From Gracilaria gracilis (taxonomy: Eukaryota > Rhodophyta > Florideophyceae > Gracilariales > Gracilariaceae): a stretch of DNA of 64,000 nt. Shown in pieces: positions 34,005 to 44,593 of this stretch. Positions within the stretch are counted from its first letter, which is position 1; every line of letters starts with the position of its first letter. The translations under genes and the position numbers were made by a program. A model generated the notes under the pieces. That model saw only the letters and a list, made by a program, of their open reading frames with translations, made no database searches and was not told the origin of the DNA. The stretch is from contig JARGSG010000223.1 of the NCBI GenBank assembly GCA_030374805.1, forward strand, positions 372,001-436,000, given 5' to 3'.

Positions 34005-36127
34005 CTTCGAAACGACGTGGGTGTTCAGAAGCAGTGACGATTGCAAGTAAACAAGATGGTCTGAAGAGAAATGTGGGACTGCGAAGAATTAAGCGCAACA
34101 TGACGGCCTTTTATACTGATGGGTTTCTGTAACATTCCTTCTCTGGTTTGGCAAACTATGTTTCAAATTGTTGCTTTGTCTTGCAATTTGTTTGTGCCAT
34201 TCTATGCTTGAAGCATATGTCAGCTCTGATTCGAGCTTCTTTGAGTATCATACAGACTTGAAACACCAGTCTATGCAAGGTTTTGTTTACATCAGACTTC
34301 TGAGCAATTCCTTAATGTACACTCTGGAAGAGTCTGAAGCTGTGTGATTATGGTTTTGATTGTTGTGTTCATCTTTTTTATTGCAAATTAATACGGCTCT
34401 CTGAGACTCTGTTTATGTTCTAACTAAGTTACGTGGTGCTTGAGCATTGCATAATGTACTTGCATTCTTGAAACAACGGAATACGACTAAACATGTCGAG
34501 TTATTTGACCGTGTACATGACAAGACCACCTCATTTGGCGTTCATACCCTTGTTGAAAGCAATAATTTGCGTTGCATTTCATGCGCAGTTGACTTGGCAA
34601 GGCCCGATTTGTGTCGCATGGCATTGTTCATGCAGAACACTTTTGGGTTTCGGTTCTGACTACTTTCGCGCCAAAACAGTTCTGGAGAACAATCTCTAAT
34701 TATATGAGTCCCATTCTGCTCCTAAGCCGTTCTGTAATCTCGTTCAAACGGCATGCGAGAGACCGTTCTTCGAACTCTTGGATCTTTTATTCTAGTTAGA
34801 ATCGTATGACAACTTTGGCGGCACGAAGAGTTGTACGAAGGATGACATGCCTGAAGAACAGGCTACCATCGGAAAATCGGGCTCAACAATACTGTTTTTG
34901 AAACACCACAATATAATCGTTCGTACAAATAACAAGTTGAACAGATAACTAGCTCGGGCAGCACTCGAAACGAAGAAAAGGAGATATTTTCGTTGTATCG
35001 TGAGATCTCACAACACTTGATCGTTCTCAAGATCGCATCCATTGCGCTGCCCTAGGCTTCTAGCACGAGCTTTAAACATCCTCCAACCGACTGATGTTCA
35101 CCTCATGAATTCAAGCATCGTGCATGATCTGGACAAACTCCCTCCGCAAGGTTTGGTGCCACCCACTACTGCAAAAAAATGTAAGCGTAGTACTGCTAAC
35201 TACGATGCTCTACTTTGTTGCACTGTTCGCTTTCTAAATGTAATAGGAAGAAGTTTTATCACCGTTATAAAACTACATGGCGTACTTTGGCAAAATGGTG
35301 CTGGCCCAAATGAGATTCACGTTTCTGAACCAACTTCTGTACGAACGAGCCTTGTTTCGAAAACCCAATAGCCCACAACAACTACACTTCTGTCAAAGAC
35401 CGACCACTGACTTGGTGACGAACAACGATGGTTGACTCCGAGCGCAACGTTTGGGGTATTGCGTTTCCATCCCAATAGTAGACACAGCAACAGTACGCTC
35501 TACGCAACCCAGGAACACGTGCCGGGGCTCAATCTTCCCTGCAAGCAAGATCTGAGGCAATAGTTATTATTCCTAACCACAAGGCACTCGTATTGGCAGC
35601 AATCGCGGCGGGCCAGACTAGTCGCAAAACCACTGCATCGCGGAATGGAGGCCGATCCAGCCAGACAGTTCTCATAGCTCTACAATTCAACAAAATGTCA
35701 GCTGCTGAGAAGCATGCATGAACATGGGCGCAGAAAAGCAGTCGCCACCTAGAGTATAATGCATGGGGCCAAAATATCCCATTTGAACGTTGGCCTGAGC
35801 AGAGGAGGCCAAAAATTAGACCATAAGCAGATGGAAATCATTCTTGCTAGAAATTGTGGGAGACGGAGCGGGATGGCGAAAGTGAGAATGGGAAGCACAC
35901 TTGCGGAACTTGCCGAACCACTCTTAAATACTGGTCCATGGTGCATCTTTTCATGCACATTGCATCATATATATCAGCGCCCAATACAAACCATATAGGA
36001 TCGTCTGGTAGAGACGTCAGGAACCATGATTGGCCATAAAATGACCATAATATGAGTCTTTTTTCAAGAGAAAAGTGTGAGTGGTACCGTCGTACTGTAT
36101 GATACTTAACTTCATTCTGCGCCCAAT
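34005..36127. other. Stretch without a recognisable gene
   Basis: About 2.1 kb, AT-rich to 35700. I see no domain, RNA gene or repeat shared with the rest of the window. Short frames at 34447-34659 (+), 35042-35371 (+) and 35847-36176 (-) have no recognisable content. Confidence 0.5.
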
Positions 36128-36811
36128 TCACTCCGTAATTATTCTGTAGTGCCCAAATTGGGCGCCCGAGTACCACAGCCCACCGAGACGATCCACGTAG
36201 CCCTCGCTCGTTCCGAGCCGCACGTCGCTGTCGTCTGGCTGCCGATGCATCACTGAACTGTTTCCGCTCCAGCCCTCGGCGATTCTGGAGGTGGAAAGGC
36301 GCTGCTGCAGCAGCGCGCGCAGCTTGGGCCTGAACGCCTCGTCGTCACTCGTCGCAACGCACGCACCGTCATCGCCCACGCTCCAAATCCTTTCCTTTTC
36401 GATGCACCCTTCCCGCGACACAACGTACGAACCGAAACCTTCCCGCGACACAAAGAACCGAACAAAGCCTTCCCGCAACACAACGTACGAACTGTCCTCG
36501 TTCAGACCCACCTCCACGACCGCCGCATCGTGCTGCAGCGGCCGCGTTACCTCCTCTCCGTTCGCCATATTCCACACGCAAACAGTTTTGTCCGTCTACT
36601 CGGACACTACCCACTTGCCGTCATAACTCCACGCCACGCAGGATTCGTCGCCGTCGTGAGCCGATATTGTGTGTGTCAAACGGTGCTCGCTGTGCACCGT
36701 GTGGTCTGCTGAGCTGGACACCACCTGCATCCTATCCACGCTCCACGCCACACTGCGCACGCGGCGCTCGTGACCAATCAGCGGCGCTTCCACCGCTTGC
36801 CCGCTGTCTAA
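36128..36811 (-). pseudogene. WD40-repeat protein, C-terminal half (cut by Harbinger)
   Basis: Minus-strand frame continuing the gene whose N-terminal half lies at 62907-63547. It starts LDSGQAVEAPLIGHERRVRS, where the L comes from the TTA target site, and holds at least two WD40 blades (SVAWSVDRM and CVAWSYDGKWVV). An in-frame TAG at 36596 precedes TDKTVCVWN, another blade end. The tail has a 10-residue repeat coded by a 30-bp minisatellite. WD40 propellers are protein-interaction scaffolds; the partner here is unknown. The gene is inactivated by the insertion, the stop and a frameshift in the other half. Confidence 0.8.
36408..36492. repeat. 30-bp minisatellite in the WD40 gene
   Basis: Almost three copies starting CCTTCCCGCGACACAA, at 36408, 36438 and 36468, coding for a repeated REGF/YVVS-type decapeptide on the minus strand. 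Confidence 0.85.
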
Positions 36812-36826
36812 GGCCCGTTCCAATAC

Positions 36827-37965
36827 TTTTTATCATCGTATGGGATTAAAATATGGCGGTACTGAAAAAAAGCCGTACGCTATTAGGCATTCCAATAGTT
36901 TGCCAACAAAATAGCATATAGCCGCTTGCACTTGATTTGGCGCTCTGACGTGTAGCCCGCTCCGCTTCCAAGAACCTGGCAGACAATGACGGAAAAGATA
37001 TCACCACTTCCACCGAATTTGGCGATTTCGACGTGCCGCAATACCGCACGGTGCCACTCCTGGACCACAAAACAAGTGGCGGTGTCACTGGCTACGACAT
37101 GGACGTCGCTTTGCCGGCCATGGAGGCCGATAGCGGAAGCCCAGTTGCCTATTATAATTTCTGCCAAACCGCTCTCTCATACGGATGCGAACGCCAAGAA
37201 GCATTTGTTCGTCTTAAAGGGCATTTACGAGCGTGTAGAAGAAAAGTAACATAGTTGCGTGCGTGCGTGTGCTGCGCTGCATTCTTGCTCTACCATTGCT
37301 GCAGTGCACTTCTCTTCAAAACTATCAAGGAAGAGGGGTACCAAACGCAACATAAAGCAGTGTCGAGTATCCCTCTTACAAGCGGGATTCAAAGCATAGG
37401 CATAATCAAGCCAAGCATCCACTATCCAACACTTGATAGATGGGTGTCTATCTACGTCACACCCATAATTAACTTGTCCATAGATAGCTTGCTTTCAGCG
37501 ATAAAGTAACATATCAATGTCGAATGCAAACGACGAGACAGAGTCCACTCATGTGCTGACATTGTACTGAGATGCTTGTCTTCTTCGTCATTAAATCTAC
37601 CAACCACGCTATGCTATTAGTTGAAATGTCGCTTACCTCCGCATCGGAAGCTATGTAGCGCAACAAAGTGGTTTCCTAACGGAGCAGACTTCAATAGAAG
37701 TACTAGTTTTCTTGCAATTTACGAGAGCTGTAGAAGTAACCACCAGTGTACAGAGACTATAAAATCTAATCAGTCGCACATCACGAACCCATGGTGCTCT
37801 TCAAAAGTAGAAGCAAGAATCTCGTACTTCTGCAAATCTCTTTCGCCACACCTAACTTGAAAGGCAACTATGTAGCGCGAACATCTGGCAGCATGTGCGT
37901 CTGGAATTATATCCAAGCGCAAAGAAACAAGGTTGTGCATAGCGGGTGCAGTTTCTGCAGTAATC
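36827..37965. other. Harbinger left subterminal region, no recognised gene
   Basis: About 1.1 kb between the left terminus and the transposase start. Frames at 36883-37167 (-) and 36986-37249 (+) overlap on opposite strands and match nothing I know. Upstream exons of the transposase could be hidden here. Confidence 0.45.
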
Positions 37966-38223
37966 ATGGAGGTAATGGGGGCTTTGGGACGTGGTGAACA
38001 TATTATTCGTCGTCCGCTGTTTTCCTTTTACAATATCTTGGTCGGAACTTCTCCTAGATTCTTCAAGCGCATGTATAGAATGTCACAAGGTTCTTTTATG
38101 CTCCTTGCAGAACAAATTGTTTTACAATCCAGTACCCAATTCAGACAAAGCTCCCCATCATTACGTCTATCTGCGACGATAAGGTGGTTAGCCGGTGGTT
38201 CATACATTGACATTGGTATGGCG
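37966..38223 (+). pseudogene. Harbinger transposase, N-terminal part
   Basis: From ATG at 37966 the frame reads a helical N-terminal region of Harbinger transposases (RMYRMSQGSFMLL, then SLRLSATIRWLAGGSYIDIG). It is cut at GMA by element 2, whose target duplication TGGCG ends at 38223. The downstream part starts at 49820 in the matching codon phase. Confidence 0.85.
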
Positions 38224-38730
38224 TGTCGTACAAATACCGATAAGGTGTGGGGTCCGCCTGGTAGAGGGAGCGCGCGAGGGCTCAACCTAAAGGGTAAAAC
38301 ACACAACCAATATGGTAGTAGGGCACCTGAAACCCGCAGGGGCAAACGGCGGGGCAACTAGTCTAGACCGTGTAGGTGTACGGTAGTAGACGTCGACGCG
38401 CGGTAAAACCTGAATAGTAATAGAGTAGCAAGTGACCAAGATGGCATAGTTACTGCCCTAATGGTGCCTGACTTTACAATACCCGAGGAGGAAGGCGTGG
38501 TGCACCACAATATATACAAGGTGCACCGACGCCGCTCTCCCATGCGGGCATGACGTCATCGGCTGTGTCCATGACCTACTGTCATGGGCCAGCAATGTTA
38601 AGCTAAACTAAATTAGAAATTAGGAATTAGAAATTATGAAATGCAGAATACCAATTGGGTACGGTAGAGCCAGCAAGGCGCACCAGTAGGCCCACGTGGC
38701 ACCAACCCATTGAGGTCTCATTGTGCTACA
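38224..38730 (-). repeat. 3' LTR of element 2
   Basis: 507 bp, TGTCGTAC...GTGCTACA on the plus strand. It contains AATATATAC near 38508, a TATA-like run. It matches 49320-49819. Confidence 0.93.
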
Positions 38731-39308
38731 GACTCCCTTCCTACCCTGAGCCACGCCCTCGTGGCTCCTAGATCCTTTCACCAAGTCGGTTGCATCGTCG
38801 TACCAATTTGGTCCCTGTCGCAGCCTTCGTGCCATCTCGCGCCGTGCGTCGCATCGGCTCTGCGTCGCCGAGCGTACTCTGTTCACCACCTTGGTCATCA
38901 CCGATTGCGGCTCTATCCACCTTTTGGTTATCACCGACAGCGGCCTGTTCATTCCCATTTGTGGTTTGGGCGCGACGCGCGCCCATTGCATACCTCCAAG
39001 GTTCTACCTTTTTGGCTGCACGGCTTAGACCCATTTACCGTGTCGGTATACCCAGTGTGGGGGGGCGGGTTGCGCCTTCGGGCTCGTGTGAGCACTGTGC
39101 CGTGAAGGGTTTTGGCGCCCACTTGGTTGCGGCGTGTCTCTCTGTCCCTTCGAGGTTCGACTACCAATCCTTCGAGGCACTGCCGCTGACACCATCGAGG
39201 TTGTTCCACCGTTATCCCTTCTGGTTGCCTTCGCACCCCGTTGCGGTTTGTCTACGCGGGCTCGCGTCACCGTGGCTTCTCGTCCGACCGACAAGGTTGA
39301 ATCCGTTT
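38731..39308. other. Element 2 region between 3' LTR and antisense frame
   Basis: The first 15 bp, read on the minus strand, include the purine run GGTAGGAAGGGAGT next to the LTR, the likely terminal polypurine tract. The antisense frame is open upstream of its first ATG through this region, but without an ATG start. Confidence 0.5.
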
Positions 39309-41724
39309 ATGGTGACCCCCGATCCTTATCTGAACCACATGGGTAGCCCTGGTACCAACGTGCGGGCTCGCACCCGTAGCGGTACACGGCGATTGTCGGT
39401 TCCTCATGTTGGTCAATCGGACGCGGTAACCTCAAGGGACGGCGCGCCATCGGCGACCAATGCCGCTACCTTAATGGTTGAACCAGCATGGGGCCCCGAA
39501 CGGGTGGAGGTTTTGAGCATCAGCTCTAGTGACTCATCCATTGTGGATAAAAAGCCGATTCGCTTCACACCTTCGGTCGAATGCTCGCCGTCTCAACCAC
39601 TCCCTCACGGTACTCATCACACCATGTCGGGTGCCGGTCCTTTGCGCGGCCGCGGAAGCGGCAGTGCCAAGTCTGGTTCTCGGGGTGCTGCTTTGTACCA
39701 TTCCCGCATCCAAACTGGGTTCCGGAGCCAGCCCGTTCACTCTTCCTCACATCAACCTCAATGGATTCATGAAGGGATCCGGGACCCGTATGGTCCGGAG
39801 CCCGAGATTCCTCGTGGTACTTCCTATTATGGTTTGGAGACATTCACCACGGCCGACTGGAACATTTCCCAACATGGTACCTTCGGGGTCGATCCAAGAA
39901 TGGTTTCGCAAGCGACAGTGTACCGTCGGAACTGGCCAGTGGCGCCGGGAAACACATCGTTTCCCGGCGTTTTGCGCCGTCCGACTTTGGATACCTACTT
40001 GGATTTGTTTCGTTGGGATTGCGAGCGTCTCCGCTCCGTCCCGCAAACGCTCCACCGTCGGGATAAGGAATCTCAACCTCGTTAGGGTCGGGTGGAGTGC
40101 TATGATAGCCGCCAGCGACACACACCAATGAGGTATTTCATTCCCCCGCTTTATCCCAGCGATCTGCCGTATGTTCGTATTGAACCGGAGCTCCATTATT
40201 ACCGACGTCTGGTTGTGAAGATCTGTCAGTACGACTCCCTTCCGCAGCAGTACCTTCCGGCTTCTTTACATTTGGTTTGCTTCGATAGGCCTTACAATAC
40301 CATCCATTGGGCTAACCGTCGTAGGTGGGGGGTGGATGCTGCCACCGAGGCTCGCATTCGCACCCGGTCCAGCTTCAACCGCGTCATGCATGGGTTCCAT
40401 AATGTGGAGTTCTTCTCACCACCTAATAAGGAAAGAACCTCTTGGTATGTGGCCCGACCTGAATGGTGGAATGCCTATGAGGTTCCGATGTCGCTTAGCG
40501 TCCCAACCCCACCGGTATTGGCTTACTTCGGGAGCTACATCACCCGTAACCACGATCGGTATTACCTCATTTGGTCGATTGCCCTCGCGGAATGGGCCGT
40601 ATTGGTGGCCATTTTGGCTCTCCAGGCTGCCAGTGACGGTATTGACTGGGATTGTCGTTCTCGAGAAGCCGAGATTTACCGTGACGGTGTGCAACCTCCT
40701 GGTCGTATGTTTTTCATTCCCCCGAGGGTCATTCGCGACATTCGCCTATTTGGACTCGGAACCATTGTGGCAGGTACGGACTACTACATTGAGCAGCTGG
40801 AGTCGTTGCTTACCCAAGTGGAGAGTTTCCCGTGGGGAGCCAAGCAGGGGTGGGAAGTTTTCGATCCGGTGTCCTGGAAGGTTGTATCCCGCGCGAAGCA
40901 GCGCTATCCCGGGGCTCCGACCGATCAGGGACCTCCAGGGAGTCCCGAGCCATTCCCAACTGTGGTGGAATCGCCAGCAGCTACCCCTGTGGTCACTTCA
41001 GCGCCTACTCCCGCTCCGGAGGGACGCAATACGCCTGCCCTTACTGGTGTGACTCCTCTTCATCCTAGTACCACAAGGGTTGATGGGCCTCCGCGGGCTA
41101 TCCTCGGGGGTGTCATGGCTGCGCCTGCGGCGCCTGTCCCCTCTCAGGTGGACCCCCAGGCCATTTCAGGTTTAATGGCTCAGGTCCGCCAAGCCTTTGT
41201 GGTGAAACTTCCGGCGGGCAAGTCCAACCTCTGTGGTCGAAGCTCTTACCCTTCTGGAAAGCATCCTGCCTCTTCATGCACAGTACATGCGATCCTTTTT
41301 CCAAATTGGTGAGTTCCGGAACCGGTTCCAGGTCGAGCTCTACCAGATGGCTGCCAACCAAGTGGCGGGCTTGGCCACGGCCATGGTTTCGACGCCTACA
41401 AACCCTTTCGAAGATCCCCTATTTGATGCTAGCCTGAACCCCGGCCTTTTGACCACTTCGCAGGCTCCTCTCCACATCGGGTCGTCGGTACCTCCGTCGC
41501 TTGCGCAGGCGAACGCGCCACCTCCGATGGGTCCCGACGTAATGCCAGGCGTCAGCGTGCCTACTAGTACCCCCGTGGGTCATAATAGCGCGCCTAGCCA
41601 GGCTCCAGGCCAGGCTCATCTCTTCCAGCCTTGGCCGGGAGCCCATCAGAACACCACTCCGGGTCGGGGATCCTCAGCTGGAGGCTCCTCGGGGCCTCAC
41701 TTTGCCACTCACCCATCAGGTTGA
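39309..41724 (+). pseudogene. Long antisense reading frame of unknown function in element 2
   Basis: From the first in-frame ATG at 39309, one frame runs to about 41200 with a single TAG at 40083, then shifts frame and continues to TGA at 41722, about 800 codons in all. It lies opposite to gag-pol. The N-terminal third is Ser/Pro/Arg-rich. After the TAG (alternative ATG 40128) comes a Trp/Tyr-rich globular-looking part (IHWANRRRW, WYVARPEWWNAY) with one hydrophobic segment at 40561-40630, then a Pro/Thr/Ala-rich linker and a helical piece (QIGEFRNRFQVEL). The C-terminus is Pro/Gly-rich. I recognise no family; one hydrophobic stretch is too little to call it an envelope protein. Its composition looks coding over hundreds of codons. 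Confidence 0.55.
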
Positions 41725-41927
41725 TTGTCGTATTCACTTGGGTCTGTGCTTGAGCCACGTTGCTCCTGCATCCCTGTTGGTGTTACTCTTCAAGTAAAGT
41801 AAAAAGTTATGCGTTTCCATGTTAGGTTCCAATTGCCATTGAGGTGGGGTGCGTGGCGAGGGAGGAAGCTCGAAAACAGCTCCCCCCCTTCCTTACCTCT
41901 GCGCATCTCCAATTAGGTTTTGAAACT

Positions 41928-41945
41928 CTCCTCCCCCCTCCTTAG
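41928..41945 (-). promoter_or_regulatory. Internal polypurine tract of element 2
   Basis: CTAAGGAGGGGGGAGGAG on the minus strand matches the terminal tract of elements 1 and 3 better than the tract that actually abuts the 3' LTR of element 2. It lies 3.2 kb inside the element, just beyond the antisense frame. Confidence 0.45.
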
Positions 41946-42498
41946 ACCAGCGTACCACGATGGGTAAGTTCCAGGAGGTAAGTTAGCTCCATCCTGAGCC
42001 ATTTTGGGGCTCGTAGTATGGTTCACCACGTTGGTACTCCGATGCGCCTTCGTACAGCGCAGCGAGCGGTTTCGCCTTCCCATAAGGTCAGATGTTGTGC
42101 CACGCGCTTGCGCGCAGTGGCCAGCAATGTACCTAGACGGTTCTGCATGGCCTCCCACCCTGCATGGGCGCACGTGCGGTGTTTCACCCTGGAGGTTACT
42201 TGCAAGGCGAATCAAAATATTTGACCGGAAAATTACCCCTCCATATGGTAGTGAAAACGCAGAAAACCCTTTTGGTCTGTATCTCGAGAACCAAGCGGTT
42301 TCAGAGGCTGGGAATGGCCGATTCGGGAGCGCGGCACGGTCGAAATACTTAGATTTTTTGACCATGCCGTTGCTCGCTCCCTACACACAATAGTGTAAAC
42401 CGAATCGGTTACTCCGCACGGCGCGCTACGAGCAGCGCGTGTATGCCTCGTCAAATAAAAAAGATACAATTTTTTGAATTTTTCCACCGTGCGGGTTC

Positions 42499-42590
42499 GC
42501 GCGCGTGCCGCGCACGTGCATGGCGCGTGTGCAACGGCGCGCGTGCCGCGCACGTGCATGCCGCGTGTGCAACGGCGCGCGTGCAACGGT
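42499..42590. repeat. 38-bp GC-rich direct repeats
   Basis: Two copies plus a partial third of a unit with GCGCGTGCCGCGCACGTGCA, starting near 42501 and 42539. Confidence 0.85.
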
Positions 42591-42742
42591 GCGTCCGTCT
42601 TTAGCGCTGCCGCTCCTTAGAAGTACCCTCGCGAAAGGCTTCTTTCTGGTTGTACCTTCCCGGTAAGCGTCCGAACCGACTTCGGTGTTCTTCATTACAA
42701 TGCTTTTCCCCCTTCCTTAAGGGATTGCACTACCTCTATGGT

Positions 42743-44593
42743 TTACCCATCATTCGGCATTTCCTCTCCCTTGCGGTTCCAGTAGCTTACCCTGAAGTGG
42801 TGTGATATGGCTGAGGGCGGTTTGGCGGTATCACCATCGTCGCCCCAGCCATACCAACGTACGGTGTACTTCAGACCATCTGGGGTACGGCGGTGACCTA
42901 CAAGGCGTTCCACTGGGAACTCATTAGAGACCTGAGATGGTATCGTTTCACAACTTTGGTTTAGATGAGCATCGGTACCACTAGGGGTAGGTATTTCATC
43001 TGAAGGAGCAACCGTAATCCCTGCGGGTGGTACGTAGTCTGGGTCGTCACCCTGTGCGTCATCATTAACCTCGATGGGTGTCCCGTCTTCTTGGGGCTGA
43101 GTCCTCAGGGCAACTGCTTGTGGGTCACGCGCGGATTCTCCGCGTTCCTTCCTGGACTGAACCGTTCGAGGTGCAACCGTGATTCGGTCAATAGAGATCG
43201 TATTCTCTGCACCATCTTGGTTCACCGTCACCGTGTGGCCGGTTGACCCAACTACCTTGAAAGGTCCTAATGATTTTGGAAGAAACTTCGAATTGATATC
43301 ACTATCGAAAGCTTCATCATCGGCTTCATCACCCGGTCGTGGCTTAGCTCCGTTCGGAGGGTGGTCAATAAAGACATATTGACCCGGCGTAGCCGTTACC
43401 ACTTGGGTTACCTTTCGGTCGTAGTCCTCCTTGTACCGCTTCTGGGATGCTGTGAGCTTGCTCTCAGCATACTTGAGAGCTCGTCTTAACCTCAAAAGGG
43501 TATTCCGTTTGACCTGGGACGGTGTGAGCGCTCTGGTGGCTTTTTGTCCTAATGGGTCCCCTTCAACAACAATACCTGGTGGGTGTCTTGACAGTATCAG
43601 ATCGAACGGCGTAGTTTGCGTTGCTCGATGAACCTGAAGGTTATATGCATATGTCAAGGGCTGCACGAGCTCGTCCCAACCAGTTTGGTGTTCTTCCGTA
43701 TAATGTCGCAGCCTAGATACCAGGGTTCGGTTAAAGCGCTCCACTTGCCCATTCGTTTGCGGATGATAGGCAGTAGTGAAGTAGTGCTTAATACCCAAGA
43801 GGTTACAAACAGCTTCAAAGAACTTCGAAGCTAAGTTCGAACCATTGTCGGTAAGTAGATAAAGCGGTGCACCATACGGGTAGATCCAATTGTTCAAGAA
43901 CGCCACCGCGAGGGTCGTAGATTTCGTGTATTTCAAGGGTATCGCTCGTGTGAGCTTCGAGAACCTGTCGGTGATTACGATGATGTACTGATACCCCCTT
44001 GTGGTTTTTGGTAATGGACCCAGAAGGTCTATTGCGACGAACTCGAGAGGACCCGCTGCAGGGAATAACTTCAAGTATTTTCTGTGCTTCCGGAGACCTC
44101 CACGGGTACGTACGCAAGATTCACATTGACCTACAAAGGTATATATATCATTAGCCATATGAGGCCAGTAGTACCCTTGCCTCAAGGTGTAGTACATTCT
44201 CGTACCTCCAGGGTGTTCTGATAGCCTTGGGTAGTGGGCTAGGTACAGCACCCGAGGGCGCAGCACCTTGGGCACTACCTTCTGAAGGGAACCATCAATA
44301 GGAGCTCGCCTCACCAGGAAACCATTTCGGTCGACGTCAAAGTTCGAGTCTTTCATACCTACTTGGTCCATGAGAGAGCGGAAATAAACATCGTTTGCTT
44401 GCTCTCTCAGGAATTCCTCGCGGGTAATTGGCATGACGTCTGTTTCCTCGAGGGCGAGTACTTCCCGAGCGATGGCATCACTAAACCACGTATCATCTTC
44501 GGGTAGAGGCCAGTTACCTTCTAAGGTACCACCATCAGGGTTGGTAGAGATGGTGAAGCATGAGATATCATCCTCTACCGGCTCGGTGTCCAA
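42743..44593 (-). pseudogene. pol: Element 2 integrase and chromodomain (frameshifted from RNase H)
   Basis: A 616-codon open frame. It has an integrase zinc domain (HYPRLSEHPG then CESC), a core with D (AIDLLGPLP), D (LLTDNGSN) and E (GQVERFNRT) in D,D35E spacing, a linker, and a C-terminal chromodomain (KYTVRWYGWGDDGDT). All catalytic residues are present and the segment itself is open. It is out of frame with RNase H; the two frames overlap by about 20 bp near 44575-44593. Confidence 0.9.

Larger units (their letters stand above)
41725..42742. other. Element 2 spacer between antisense frame and pol
   Basis: No gene recognised. It contains a purine tract (minus strand) at 41928-41945, a second pyrimidine/purine tract at 41881-41895, and GC-rich short repeats at 42499-42590. 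Confidence 0.55.

Noticed and set aside
39309-41724. Calling the antisense frame of element 2 an envelope gene
   Set aside because: It is antisense to gag-pol, lacks a visible signal peptide or cleavage site, and has only one hydrophobic segment.
42743-44593. Treating the element 2 integrase as a host gene
   Set aside because: Although it is a long clean frame, it lies between LTRs directly after RNase H and carries the retroviral integrase core.
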